Source: Carboxylicivirga caseinilyticus
Lineage (GTDB): Bacteria; Bacteroidota; Bacteroidia; Bacteroidales; Marinilabiliaceae
Assembly (NCBI GenBank): GCA_025499705.1
Contig: JAFMVE010000055.1
Span: 1-35,217, forward strand
Direction of reading: 5' to 3'
Length of the DNA: 35,217 nt
Shown piece by piece: positions 24,492 to 32,838 of the stretch (position 1 is the first letter of the stretch; each line of letters begins with the position of its first letter). The translations under genes were made by a program, and so were the position numbers. The notes beneath the pieces were generated by a model. It saw only the letters and a list, made by a program, of their open reading frames with translations. It did not search any database and was not told the DNA's origin.

Positions 24492-25595
24492 ATGCTTATG
24501 TCCGGATCAATCTATTCTTCGAAGAAGCTATTAATACAAGCGTTGGTCAGCACCCTATACGGGGTGCTGATTTACAGCTATCTGATATTCAGCGAACGAG
24601 GCGATCTTAGTTCTTTCGGAAACGATATGGATACACTTTCGTTATTCATAATAACTTCCTGGATAATTTTTGGAGTCTTCTCATTAGTTACAACAGGACT
24701 AAATCTGTATAAGAGCTGGAACAACGGCACCAGTTCCCGGTTTTTCATTCAGTTTGTGGCTAACACCCTTGTTGCGCTGGTTATTTTATTATTGAGTTTA
24801 TATATTTTTATCCTGCTCAAACATCCCGATAAGTCCTTGGGAATTTTTCTTTCTGAATCGGGTGATGTCACTCTCAAATTCATCATTCTGTTTGTTATTT
24901 CCAATGTAGTATATATTCTCATTAATCTTTATCAATACTCGTACACCAGCTTTATTCAGGCTAATATCGAAAGCGAAAAGATGATAAGGGAAAGGCTTAA
25001 ACTCCAATATGAAATTCTTAAAAGTCAGCTAAGTCCGCACTATTTATTTAATACACTTAATACTATTGCATCGCTGCTTCATCGCGACATAGCCACCACT
25101 GAGAGTTTTGTAAGAAGATTTGCACATACATTTAACTATATTCTAAAAAGTCATCAAAAAGACCTTGTATTGGTAAAAGATGAATTGGATTTTATTGATG
25201 CTTATTATTTTTTACTACAGATTCGATTTGAAAATGCACTGGATCTTTCAGTGCAGATTGATGACAGTGTTAAGCAAACATTTATTCCTCCCATGACCCT
25301 GCAATTACTAGTTGAGAATGCCGTTAAACACAATCATTTTGATGAAGATAAACCACTGAATATAAAAATTGAGTCGGACAAAAACTCTTTACGTGTCAGC
25401 AACAATTTTGAACGAAAGCCAGGTTTTATAGAGGTCGATAATCAGATTGTTAAAAAACCCAACCATCACGTTTCGCATAAAGTGGGTCTTGAAAACATAA
25501 AAAAACGTTACTCCTATTTCACCAGACATGAACTAATAATAGACCGAGACAATTATTTTACAGTCCAACTACCATTAATAATGAATCATTTATAG
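24492..25595 (+). CDS. LytS/YehU-type sensor histidine kinase
   Basis: Membrane kinase of 367 residues of the His_kinase (PF06580) class that pairs with LytTR regulators. Four hydrophobic segments (about 13-33, 49-70, 84-107, 127-147) form the sensor, with no large extracytoplasmic domain. The phospho-acceptor is His183 in SQLSPHYLFNTLN. The ATP-binding domain is complete: LLVENAVKHNHF (N box) and HKVGLENIKKRY (G box). An AGAGGA Shine-Dalgarno-like stretch is seen before the ATG, unusual in this phylum. It is the only kinase of the pair with a full set of catalytic residues, so it should be the phosphate donor for the operon's response regulator. Confidence 0.93.
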   Translation: MLMSGSIYSSKKLLIQALVSTLYGVLIYSYLIFSERGDLSSFGNDMDTLSLFIITSWIIFGVFSLVTTGLNLYKSWNNGTSSRFFIQFVANTLVALVILLLSLYIFILLKHPDKSLGIFLSESGDVTLKFIILFVISNVVYILINLYQYSYTSFIQANIESEKMIRERLKLQYEILKSQLSPHYLFNTLNTIASLLHRDIATTESFVRRFAHTFNYILKSHQKDLVLVKDELDFIDAYYFLLQIRFENALDLSVQIDDSVKQTFIPPMTLQLLVENAVKHNHFDEDKPLNIKIESDKNSLRVSNNFERKPGFIEVDNQIVKKPNHHVSHKVGLENIKKRYSYFTRHELIIDRDNYFTVQLPLIMNHL

Positions 25596-25628
25596 CCATT
25601 TAATTTATGATTCATTAATTTTAATCGA

Positions 25629-26723
25629 ATGAAGAAAAACAGCACCCTTAATAAATGGCTACGCTTTCTGTTACCTGTCCCGACAGGAATTGTTGCTTAT
25701 ATACTTATTTTACTGGTTTTTGACACTTTGGATGAACTGGGAAGTCATTTCTTTAGCAATGAAGTTGCCATAACTATTTTCTTCTCTTTTATCCTCCTCG
25801 AAATTCAAAGAACGGCTTTGATATTTCTCGACAAAAAATTTCCAATTAAAATTATTAACCGCCATGAGGATGAATCAGAAAACACCGAAACACCCACAAA
25901 AACACCGGGAGCATCCACAAGAATCATAATCATTCCTCTACTTTCCCTTCTTGTTTCCATTATTGTAATATCAACACTGGTAATATTATATTACATCTAT
26001 ATTATCGGATTTAAAGATTTTAATCTTGAGTTAATTGCTTTCAACGGGGTGTTTGGTATAATTTCAATGGTTTATGCAATAATACATGTAAGTACTTCCT
26101 TCTTAGCTGTTAATAAGCAAATCAATTACATACGCGAGAAAGAACTTCGTAAAAGCCTGGAACACGATTTGGAAAATTACAAGCTGCAGATTAATCCACA
26201 ATTGCTGTACGATAGCCTTGAAAACCTGATCTCAATTGTTAAGCATGATAAAAAGATGGCTGAAAACATTATCAATCATCTTTCGGGAATATACCGTTAT
26301 ATTTTGGATACCAGACACATTGAACTGGTTAGTGTAGCTGAAGAATTAAGAAACCTTAACTCATTGATTTACATTTTAAACATTAAACACAACGGAGCCA
26401 TCAGAATTACAGATAGTTTGGATGAAGAATGCAATTGCAAACAAATGGTACCCGGAACCATATCAACCCTGTTGACCGAAATATGTAACCGATCCATCAT
26501 TAATAAATATCAGCCATTAGAAGTAAATCTCATCAGTTCAAATGAGAAACTTCAATTCAAGGCTACCAATCATCCCAAAATTAATTTGGAAAGCATAAAT
26601 CATTGGAACATCAACCACCTCAACAGGGCTTATGATTATTTTAGTTCGGAAAGACCTGAGATAATTGATAATGATACGGAGATAAAAATTAGCATACCAC
26701 TTTTTGAAATTGAAGAGGAATAG
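25629..26723 (+). CDS. LytS-like pseudokinase (degenerate histidine kinase)
   Basis: Membrane protein of 364 residues with the same layout as the preceding kinase: four hydrophobic segments (about 14-32, 47-66, 99-124, 135-157), a coiled linker and a PF06580-like domain. The key residues are lost. The phospho-acceptor motif reads LQINPQLLYDSLENL, with Gln191 where His should be. The N box reads LLTEICNRSIINKY instead of LVENAVKH, and the glycine-rich G box is missing. The frame is open and conserved in length, so it is a maintained gene and not decay. It probably acts as a regulatory heterodimer partner or scaffold for the active kinase. Its stop is three bases before the response regulator gene. 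Confidence 0.85.
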   Translation: MKKNSTLNKWLRFLLPVPTGIVAYILILLVFDTLDELGSHFFSNEVAITIFFSFILLEIQRTALIFLDKKFPIKIINRHEDESENTETPTKTPGASTRIIIIPLLSLLVSIIVISTLVILYYIYIIGFKDFNLELIAFNGVFGIISMVYAIIHVSTSFLAVNKQINYIREKELRKSLEHDLENYKLQINPQLLYDSLENLISIVKHDKKMAENIINHLSGIYRYILDTRHIELVSVAEELRNLNSLIYILNIKHNGAIRITDSLDEECNCKQMVPGTISTLLTEICNRSIINKYQPLEVNLISSNEKLQFKATNHPKINLESINHWNINHLNRAYDYFSSERPEIIDNDTEIKISIPLFEIEEE

Positions 26724-26726
26724 ACC

Positions 26727-27497
26727 ATGAGAGTACTAATAATAGAAGATGAAAAACCAGCAAGTGAGATACTTGTGAGATTATTGCAGCGCTACGATTC
26801 AAATATTCACATTGAAAACATTCTTGAATCTGTTCAAAAATCGGTTGAGTGGTTACAAAACCCTTTGAATAATGTGGATTTGATTTTCATGGATATTCAC
26901 CTTTCTGATGGATTAAGCTTTGAAATATTCAATAAAGTACAGGTTAATATTCCGGTAATTTTTACAACTGCCTACAACGAATACGCTATTCAGGCTTTCA
27001 AAGTAAACAGCATCGATTATTTGTTAAAACCAATCAATTACGATGATTTATTTCACAGTCTCGAAAAACTGGAAAGTCTTCGTCAAAACCTATCTTCGGC
27101 TAGTCAACGATTAAAATTGGAAGAGCTTAATGAAGCATTATTGCATTACAGAAAAACCTATAAAGAACGCTTTATGGTAAAACTGGGTGAACGAATAAAA
27201 TCGGTCACAACCAATAAAATAGTTTTATTCTATGCCGAAGGTCGTACTGCTTTTATTCTTACCGAAAAAGGAAATCGTTATATTATCGATTACAAACTGG
27301 AGGAACTGGAAGATATGTTGAATCCAGCTGAATTCTTTCGTATCAGTCGATCATTCATTGTCAATATAAATAAAATACAGGAAGTACTGGTTCATTCGAA
27401 CAGCCGTCTGAAGATTAAACCTGATGTTGAATTTGATCGTGAGATCATTGTGAGTCGCGAAAAAGTAACAGCCTTTAAAAGTTGGTTTAATGGATAA
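26727..27497 (+). CDS. LytTR-family response regulator
   Basis: Response regulator of 256 residues. The receiver (about 1-120) has acidic Glu7-Asp8 (IIEDEK), phospho-acceptor Asp56 (IFMDIHLSDG), Thr in FTTAYNEYA and Lys in DYLLKPI. The C-terminal LytTR DNA-binding domain (about 150-250) shows VKLGERIKSV, IVLFYAEGRTAFI, YKLEELEDML, FFRISRSFIVN and a terminal region ending VSREKVTAFKSWF. Such regulators bind direct repeats; none was identified here. It starts three bases after the pseudokinase stop, so all four genes from 22722 should be one transcript. Likely targets include its own operon or the palindrome-controlled gene, neither demonstrated. Confidence 0.95.
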   Translation: MRVLIIEDEKPASEILVRLLQRYDSNIHIENILESVQKSVEWLQNPLNNVDLIFMDIHLSDGLSFEIFNKVQVNIPVIFTTAYNEYAIQAFKVNSIDYLLKPINYDDLFHSLEKLESLRQNLSSASQRLKLEELNEALLHYRKTYKERFMVKLGERIKSVTTNKIVLFYAEGRTAFILTEKGNRYIIDYKLEELEDMLNPAEFFRISRSFIVNINKIQEVLVHSNSRLKIKPDVEFDREIIVSREKVTAFKSWFNG

Positions 27498-27640
27498 TGC
27501 CTGACTTTTAGATCAGTAGACTCTTAGAGATTAGTACTATTTAATTCCAGACTTATGCTACATTTTTTTAGCCTCCTAATGACTGATAAACTACTGCCTG
27601 CTGCCTTGTTTCTTATGGACTAAATATAAAACTATTTACC

Positions 27641-27648
27641 TACCTTTG
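27641..27648 (+). promoter_or_regulatory. -7 box of the ABC-F gene
   Basis: TACCTTTG, exact match to TAnnTTTG, 19 bases before the ATG at 27668. No good -33 element at the usual spacing. The 170-base interval after the response regulator gene contains no clear terminator. Confidence 0.5.
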
Positions 27649-27667
27649 CAGCCTCAAATAGCTGATC

Positions 27668-29536
27668 ATGATTAATTATTTATCTGCCGAAAACATTACC
27701 CAGCATTGGGGCGACATATGCTTATTCGAAAATATCAATATAGGATTATCCGAAGGTCAAAAAGTAGCACTGATTGCCCGTAATGGAGCCGGTAAAACCA
27801 CCCTTCTGAATATTTTAGCAGGTAAAATGCCTTCCAATGAAGGAAATGTAATTCTTCGAAATGGTATTACATTGGGTTATCTTAGTCAGGATCCATATCT
27901 CAATCAGCAACACACAGTTATTGAAGAAGTATTTAATACCGAAAGTGAAGTTGTTCAAACGATTAAAGCCTATGAACAGGCCATCGAAAAGAACGATCAG
28001 GAAATGATGGGCACGCTGATAGAAAAGATGGATGCTCTGCAAGCCTGGGATTATGAGCAGCGAATCAAACAGATTCTGTCGGAATTAAAAATCACAAAGT
28101 TCGATCAGCCTGTATCTGAACTATCAGGTGGTCAGCGTAAGCGAGTTGCTCTGGCGAGCATTTTGATCTCAGAACCTAATCTATTAATATTGGATGAGCC
28201 CACTAACCACCTCGATCTGGAAATGGTTGACTGGCTGGAGCAATACCTTTCAAAGTCGAAAGCTACTTTGTTAATGGTTACTCACGACCGCTATTTCCTC
28301 GATCGTGTTTGTAATGAAATAATTGAGCTGGCTGATCAGAATATTTATAAATACGAAGGCAATTACTCCTACTTTTTACAAAAACGTCAGGAGCGTATTG
28401 AGACTCAACAGGCAGAAGTAGAAAAAGCCCGTAACCTGCTGCGACGAGAGCAGGAATGGATGAATCGAATGCCACAGGCTCGCGCTACAAAAGCTAAATA
28501 CAGGATTGATGCTTTTTATGATTTGAAGGATAAAGCTTCGCAGAACCTGAATGAACAAAACCTTGAAATAGGTATAGGACAGGCCCGACTGGGCAAAAAA
28601 GTGGTCAACCTGCATAACATCTCCAAATCATTTGATGACAAAAAACTCATCGAAGACTTTAGCTATAAATTTGCACCATTTGAGAAGGTTGGTATTGTTG
28701 GCAAAAACGGAACCGGCAAATCTACCTTCCTGAATATTTTAACAGAAACACTTCAACCCGATACAGGTGAAGTTGAAAAAGGTGAAACCGTTATTTTTGG
28801 ATATTATCGTCAGGAAGGAATTAAAATAGACGAGAGTAAAAAAGTAATAGATGTGATCTCCGAGATTGCAGATGATATTTCATTGGGCAATAACCAACGT
28901 ATGTCAGCAGCTCAGTTTTTACGTTACTTCCTCTTCCCTAACGAAATGCATCATGTATTTGTTAGTAAACTTAGTGGCGGTGAGAAAAAGCGTCTGTTCC
29001 TGATGACTGTTTTAATGCGTAATCCTAATTTTCTGATTCTGGATGAGCCTACCAACGACCTGGATATATTCACTTTAAATGTACTCGAAGATTATCTTCA
29101 GAATTTCAAAGGATGTGTAATCATTGTATCGCACGACCGTTACTTTCTGGATAAAGTTTGTGATCATTTATTCGCTTTTGAAGGTGAAGGAAAAATAAAG
29201 GACTTCCCGGGTAATTATTCCGATTACCATGACAATTCAAAAAAAGAACAACGCGAAAAGGTCAAAACCGAAAAAAAACCAAAGCCAGAAGCAAATACAC
29301 AAACCAAAGACAAACCTAAAAAACTTAGCTACAAAGAAAAACGAGAATTAGAATCTTTAGAGACAGAGCTGGAGGAACTTGAACAGAAAAAAGAAGAGTT
29401 ACAAAACATTTTAAATTCAGGAACGCTAGGACCAGATGAATTGGTAGAAAAATCTGAATTACTGGGCCAAACAATGGAATTCATAGAAGAAAAAGAAATG
29501 CGTTGGCTTGAATTGAAGGAAATTGAAGAAATGTAA
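27668..29536 (+). CDS. ABC-F family ATPase (Uup-like)
   Basis: Soluble protein of 622 residues with two ABC ATPase domains and no membrane segment. Domain 1 has ARNGAGKTTLL (first Gly of Walker A replaced by Ala), SGGQRKRVALAS and LLILDEPTNHLD; domain 2 has GKNGTGKSTFL, LSGGEKKRLFL and FLILDEPTNDLD. The inter-domain linker is helical and arginine-rich, and a C-terminal coiled coil (about 540-622, KLSYKEKRELESLETEL) matches the ABC_tran_CTD of Uup. ABC-F proteins act on the ribosome as translation factors; Uup is also linked to precise excision of transposons in E. coli. Which role applies is not readable here. Confidence 0.93.
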   Translation: MINYLSAENITQHWGDICLFENINIGLSEGQKVALIARNGAGKTTLLNILAGKMPSNEGNVILRNGITLGYLSQDPYLNQQHTVIEEVFNTESEVVQTIKAYEQAIEKNDQEMMGTLIEKMDALQAWDYEQRIKQILSELKITKFDQPVSELSGGQRKRVALASILISEPNLLILDEPTNHLDLEMVDWLEQYLSKSKATLLMVTHDRYFLDRVCNEIIELADQNIYKYEGNYSYFLQKRQERIETQQAEVEKARNLLRREQEWMNRMPQARATKAKYRIDAFYDLKDKASQNLNEQNLEIGIGQARLGKKVVNLHNISKSFDDKKLIEDFSYKFAPFEKVGIVGKNGTGKSTFLNILTETLQPDTGEVEKGETVIFGYYRQEGIKIDESKKVIDVISEIADDISLGNNQRMSAAQFLRYFLFPNEMHHVFVSKLSGGEKKRLFLMTVLMRNPNFLILDEPTNDLDIFTLNVLEDYLQNFKGCVIIVSHDRYFLDKVCDHLFAFEGEGKIKDFPGNYSDYHDNSKKEQREKVKTEKKPKPEANTQTKDKPKKLSYKEKRELESLETELEELEQKKEELQNILNSGTLGPDELVEKSELLGQTMEFIEEKEMRWLELKEIEEM

Positions 29537-29566
29537 TTATGTATTCTACCATTGGGTGTAATTACT

Positions 29567-29574
29567 TATATTTG
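29567..29574 (+). promoter_or_regulatory. -7 box of the sensor kinase gene at 29591
   Basis: TATATTTG, exact match to TAnnTTTG, 16 bases before the ATG. The -33 element is unclear. Confidence 0.45.
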
Positions 29575-29590
29575 CATCAATTAACGACTT

Positions 29591-31657
29591 ATGCCCAAAA
29601 GACTTTTAACCATAATATTGCTATGTTTGCTCATAATCGGCCAAACAGTTACTGCAGATAACGAGAATAGCATTGCTCGCGAAATTAAAGTCGGAGTTTA
29701 CCATAATCCACCTCTCATTTTTTCTGATTCAACAGGCAAGGCAAAGGGTATTTTTATTGATATACTGGAACATATTGCCATCGAAAAAAACTGGAAACTT
29801 AATTACTTCAATTACACTTTAGAAGAAGCACTCATTGCAACGCAAAATAACCTGATAGATATTGCGCCCTGCATCGCCTATTCAAAAGAAAGAGAAAAAA
29901 CAATACGATATTCCAAAGATCCGATCTTTATTAATTGGGGAGTTATATACACTGGTCTGGAAAATACAATCCGTGATATTTCAGAAATGGAAAATGTAAA
30001 ACTGGGGATTGAGAAAGGAGATATACATGGGGCTGCTTTTATCAAACTTCTAAAGGACTTTAACATTCATACTGAAATATTTAATTATGCCGATCAGAAG
30101 CAATTAGTTGAAGCCATAAAAAAAGAAGAAGTTGAAGCTATTGCCATCAATAAAGTGTTTGGTTTCAATGTCAATTTAAAAAAAGAATTAAGAGAAACAC
30201 CCATACTTTTCAATCCTGTTCATCTCAATTTTGCTACCAGTCGTGAATCTATTGAGTTGATAAATGAACTTGATACTGAGATAAGTAGATTCCTCACTCA
30301 ATCACCTGAAGTTTATCATTCCATTATCGATCGATGGATGTTAGCTCCAATTGAAAAAGAGAAACCACTTTGGCTAAAAGTATTTTTATTCGTTATCGGT
30401 TCAATTATTAGTCTTCTCGTTGTTTATTTAATATTTCTAAGAGTTAGAATAACCAACAATAATAGGGCACTTAAAAAAGAGCTTAAACTCAGAGCCGCTA
30501 ACGAGAAACTTATAGCCCAATTAGTTAATGAGAAGGAATTAATATTAAACAGCATTGATGAACAGGTTGTTTTTGTTGATCCAGCATACCGGGTTCTTTG
30601 GGCAAACAAAGCATACAAAGAAAAAACAATCAAAACATTTGATAATCAGCTAGGACAAAAATGTTTTGAAATAGTATATGGTAATAAGAAACCTTGTGAA
30701 TTCTGTCAGATTGAAAAAAGCAAAATATCCAATAACACAGAGGTTTTAGAATATTTTGATGAGCAAAACCAAAAATATTACCGTACTAAAACCAGCCCAG
30801 TGTATGATGGTGGAACCTCACCAATAGGTTTTGTAAAGGTTATAAGCGATTTTACAGATAAGAAAAAAAATGAAGAAGAATTGATTGCAGCCAAGGAGAA
30901 AGCTGAAGAATCGGACTTTATGAAATCGACCTTTTTAGCCAATATGTCACATGAAATTCGAACTCCCATGAATGCCATTATTGGGTTCTCAGAGCTTTTA
31001 GAAGATAATGATCTGACCAATGCTCAAAAAAACAACTATCTGAATATTATTCAATCCAATGGTCAGCATCTGCTGCAACTGATTTCTGACATACTGATAT
31101 TTTCTCAATTGGAAAGCGGACACATCGAACTCCAATATTCCAGTTTTAACATTACAGAAGTATTGAAGGAAATCTATCAACAATTTAAAAGTGAAAAAGA
31201 GAAACTCGATAAACCTGATCTTGAGATTCTTTTATCCATTGATAAAATTGAAAGTAACACAAGCCTGCATTCCGATAATATCAGACTTAAACAAATTATC
31301 TTTAACCTGATGACCAATGCTCTTAAATTCACCGAGAAAGGCAGTATTACATTAGGAGCCTATATTAATGAGAACATGCTTGTGATTTACGTTAAAGACA
31401 CAGGTATTGGTATCCCGAAAGATCAACAAGCAAAAATCTTTCATCGATTCCTGCAGGTAGAGAATCCGCATCTTAAGAAAGCAGAAGGAACCGGATTAGG
31501 TTTAACCATTTCCAGTGATCTGATAGATTTATTAGGAGGTAAAATTGAAGTAAAATCAAAAGTAGATGTTGGCAGTACATTTACAATTTACCACCCTATT
31601 TACCGGGAAGAATCCTCTAACAGTATAAAGCAAAAACAAAAAACAGGGATTCAATAA
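29591..31657 (+). CDS. Sensor histidine kinase with SBP_bac_3 sensor and PAS domain
   Basis: Kinase of 688 residues resembling the sensor part of BvgS/EvgS-type proteins. A signal peptide (about 1-22) is followed by one extracytoplasmic solute-binding domain of the SBP_bac_3 type (about 33-250: VGVYHNPPLIFSDSTGKAKG, NLIDIAPCIAYSKERE), a TM helix (about 263-287), a coiled linker and a PAS domain (about 310-430) that holds CFEIVYGNKKPCEFC, a Cys pattern found in some redox or metal PAS domains. The HisKA box MSHEIRTPMNAIIGFSELL has His454, and HATPase motifs are complete: NLMTNALKFT, DTGIGIPKD, GTGLGLTIS. No receiver domain and no neighbouring regulator are present, so the partner is encoded elsewhere. 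Confidence 0.93.
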   Translation: MPKRLLTIILLCLLIIGQTVTADNENSIAREIKVGVYHNPPLIFSDSTGKAKGIFIDILEHIAIEKNWKLNYFNYTLEEALIATQNNLIDIAPCIAYSKEREKTIRYSKDPIFINWGVIYTGLENTIRDISEMENVKLGIEKGDIHGAAFIKLLKDFNIHTEIFNYADQKQLVEAIKKEEVEAIAINKVFGFNVNLKKELRETPILFNPVHLNFATSRESIELINELDTEISRFLTQSPEVYHSIIDRWMLAPIEKEKPLWLKVFLFVIGSIISLLVVYLIFLRVRITNNNRALKKELKLRAANEKLIAQLVNEKELILNSIDEQVVFVDPAYRVLWANKAYKEKTIKTFDNQLGQKCFEIVYGNKKPCEFCQIEKSKISNNTEVLEYFDEQNQKYYRTKTSPVYDGGTSPIGFVKVISDFTDKKKNEEELIAAKEKAEESDFMKSTFLANMSHEIRTPMNAIIGFSELLEDNDLTNAQKNNYLNIIQSNGQHLLQLISDILIFSQLESGHIELQYSSFNITEVLKEIYQQFKSEKEKLDKPDLEILLSIDKIESNTSLHSDNIRLKQIIFNLMTNALKFTEKGSITLGAYINENMLVIYVKDTGIGIPKDQQAKIFHRFLQVENPHLKKAEGTGLGLTISSDLIDLLGGKIEVKSKVDVGSTFTIYHPIYREESSNSIKQKQKTGIQ

Positions 31658-31740
31658 TATTTACTCAGCATTTACAAACTATTAGTAAAACATAAGCAAA
31701 ACTTACTATTTAATTTTTTTAGTATTTTCTTACTCTCGAT

Positions 31741-31770
31741 TTGGTAATCTAAATTTATTCTCTACATTTG
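31741..31770 (+). promoter_or_regulatory. Promoter of the aromatic operon
   Basis: TTG at 31741-31743 and TACATTTG at 31763-31770 (exact TAnnTTTG) with a 19-base spacer. Transcription should start near 31776, about 18 bases before the leader peptide ATG. Confidence 0.7.
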
Positions 31771-31793
31771 TAGCACGAAAAAAACAGAGAACA

Positions 31794-31865
31794 ATGGCTC
31801 ACAACTTTTTTTATAGCTTTTATTATTTCTTTTTTAGCAGACTAAAAGAGGTGGGCACGCTATAA
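31794..31865 (+). CDS. Phe/Tyr-rich attenuator leader peptide
   Basis: Short reading frame of 23 codons with ATG at 31794 and TAA at 31863-31865. The peptide begins MAHN, then FFYSFYYFFF (six Phe and three Tyr in ten codons), then SRLKEVGTL. It is too short and biased to be an ordinary gene. It sits between a good promoter and a strong terminator in front of phenylalanine/tyrosine biosynthesis genes. The composition matches the logic of the E. coli pheL leader: slow decoding of Phe or Tyr codons stalls the ribosome and prevents termination. The G-rich codons near its end (GAG GTG GG) are the antiterminator strand. The sequence, frame and pairing are all directly readable; the regulatory behaviour is inferred. 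Confidence 0.9.
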   Translation: MAHNFFYSFYYFFFSRLKEVGTL

Positions 31866-31902
31866 GACATTCAGAATAGTAAAATATATAGAAACCCGCC
31901 TC
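31848..31902 (+). promoter_or_regulatory. Antiterminator pairing of the Phe/Tyr attenuator
   Basis: GAGGTGGG (31848-31855) can pair with CCCGCCTC (31895-31902) over eight base pairs with one G-U. This uses most of the 5' arm of the terminator, so the two structures exclude each other. A ribosome stalled on the Phe/Tyr codons (31806-31835) leaves 31848-31855 free, while one at the stop codon covers it. Confidence 0.75.
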
Positions 31903-31918
31903 GTAAGGCGGGTTTTTT
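31892..31918 (+). terminator. Attenuator terminator before prephenate dehydratase
   Basis: AAACCCGCC (31892-31900) pairs perfectly with GGCGGGTTT (31907-31915) around TCGTAA, followed by a T-run to 31918. It lies between the leader peptide and the first structural gene, only 20 bases before its ATG. Confidence 0.92.
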
Positions 31919-31938
31919 CATATACTGACTTAAACACA

Positions 31939-32838
31939 ATGAAACAAAAGAAAAAAATAGCAATACAGGGATGGCCGGGAGCAAATCACGAGATTGCCGC
32001 AAAAGCGTACTTCGAGGATGATAAATTAGAAGTAATACCGTGCCTTACCTTTCCGGACTTGTTTCAGACATTAAAAGAAGATAGGTCGATTTATGGAATT
32101 ATTGCTATTGAAAATACATTGGTAGGTAGTTTATTACCTAACTACACCATGCTTAAAGACAGTGACCTGCTTATTATTGGTGAGTACAAATTGCGTATCA
32201 AGCACCAGTTAATGGCATTACCCGGGCAAAGTATTGAAGATATCCGCGAGGTACATTCTCACCCTATGGCATTAGCGCAGTGTGAGGAATTCTTTAAAGC
32301 ATACCCTCATATTAAATTAATCGAATCGGAAGATACAGCCTTAAGTGCCAAGCGTATTTCGGAAGAAAAAATAACAGGCATTGCTGCCATAGCTTCTGAA
32401 CTGGCGGCAAGCATGTATAAACTAAATATAATTGCCAGTGGTATTGAAACCAATAAACGCAATTACACCCGCTTTTTAGTTATTACCGACAGAGCATTGA
32501 CTGAAACGGATGAACTTTTGGCACAAAACAGAATCAATAAAGCATCATTGGTTTTTTCATTGCCTCACGACGAAGGAAGCCTGTCGAAAGTTTTGACTGT
32601 TCTGAGTTTTTATAACATCAACTTAACCAAAATACAATCCTTACCTATCGTAGGACAAGAATGGGAATATTTATTTTATGTTGATGTTACATTCAATGAT
32701 TACAAACGCTATTTACAATCGTTGGATGCTATACGACCTTTGTGCAAAAAACTAAAGATTCTGGGCGAATACGAAAAAGGTAAACAATCATACCCTATTC
32801 AAAACGGTAATACAGTAGAAACAGCCAACCATGAATAA
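31939..32838 (+). CDS. pheA: Prephenate dehydratase
   Basis: Monofunctional prephenate dehydratase of 299 residues, converting prephenate to phenylpyruvate in phenylalanine synthesis. The catalytic domain (about 5-185) shows IAIQGWPGANHEIAAKAYF, IIAIENTLVGSLLPNY and the TRF motif at 177-179 (NYTRFLVIT). A C-terminal ACT domain (about 203-280) has EGSLSKVLTVLSFYNINLT. The Phe-binding ESRP motif found in enteric enzymes is replaced by QSLP, so feedback inhibition may be altered; this would shift weight onto the leader attenuator. There is no fused chorismate mutase, which is instead on the third gene. The next gene starts eight bases inside this one. Start chosen at the ATG after the attenuator. 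Confidence 0.95.
   Translation: MKQKKKIAIQGWPGANHEIAAKAYFEDDKLEVIPCLTFPDLFQTLKEDRSIYGIIAIENTLVGSLLPNYTMLKDSDLLIIGEYKLRIKHQLMALPGQSIEDIREVHSHPMALAQCEEFFKAYPHIKLIESEDTALSAKRISEEKITGIAAIASELAASMYKLNIIASGIETNKRNYTRFLVITDRALTETDELLAQNRINKASLVFSLPHDEGSLSKVLTVLSFYNINLTKIQSLPIVGQEWEYLFYVDVTFNDYKRYLQSLDAIRPLCKKLKILGEYEKGKQSYPIQNGNTVETANHE

Noticed and set aside
25629-26723. Treating the second LytS-like gene as a decayed pseudogene or error
   Set aside because: The frame is full length with preserved membrane segments and tight operon spacing; several independent catalytic motifs have changed without stops.
27668-29536. Walker A Gly to Ala in ABC-F domain 1 as an inactivating change
   Set aside because: GAGKT with the catalytic Lys is intact, and the first Walker A glycine varies in ABC-F proteins, so loss of function is not supported.
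29533-29565. GTAATTA/TAATTAC inverted repeat at the ABC-F stop as a terminator
   Set aside because: AT-only arms with a 19-base loop and no T-run; the half-sites are themselves near-palindromic and probably chance.
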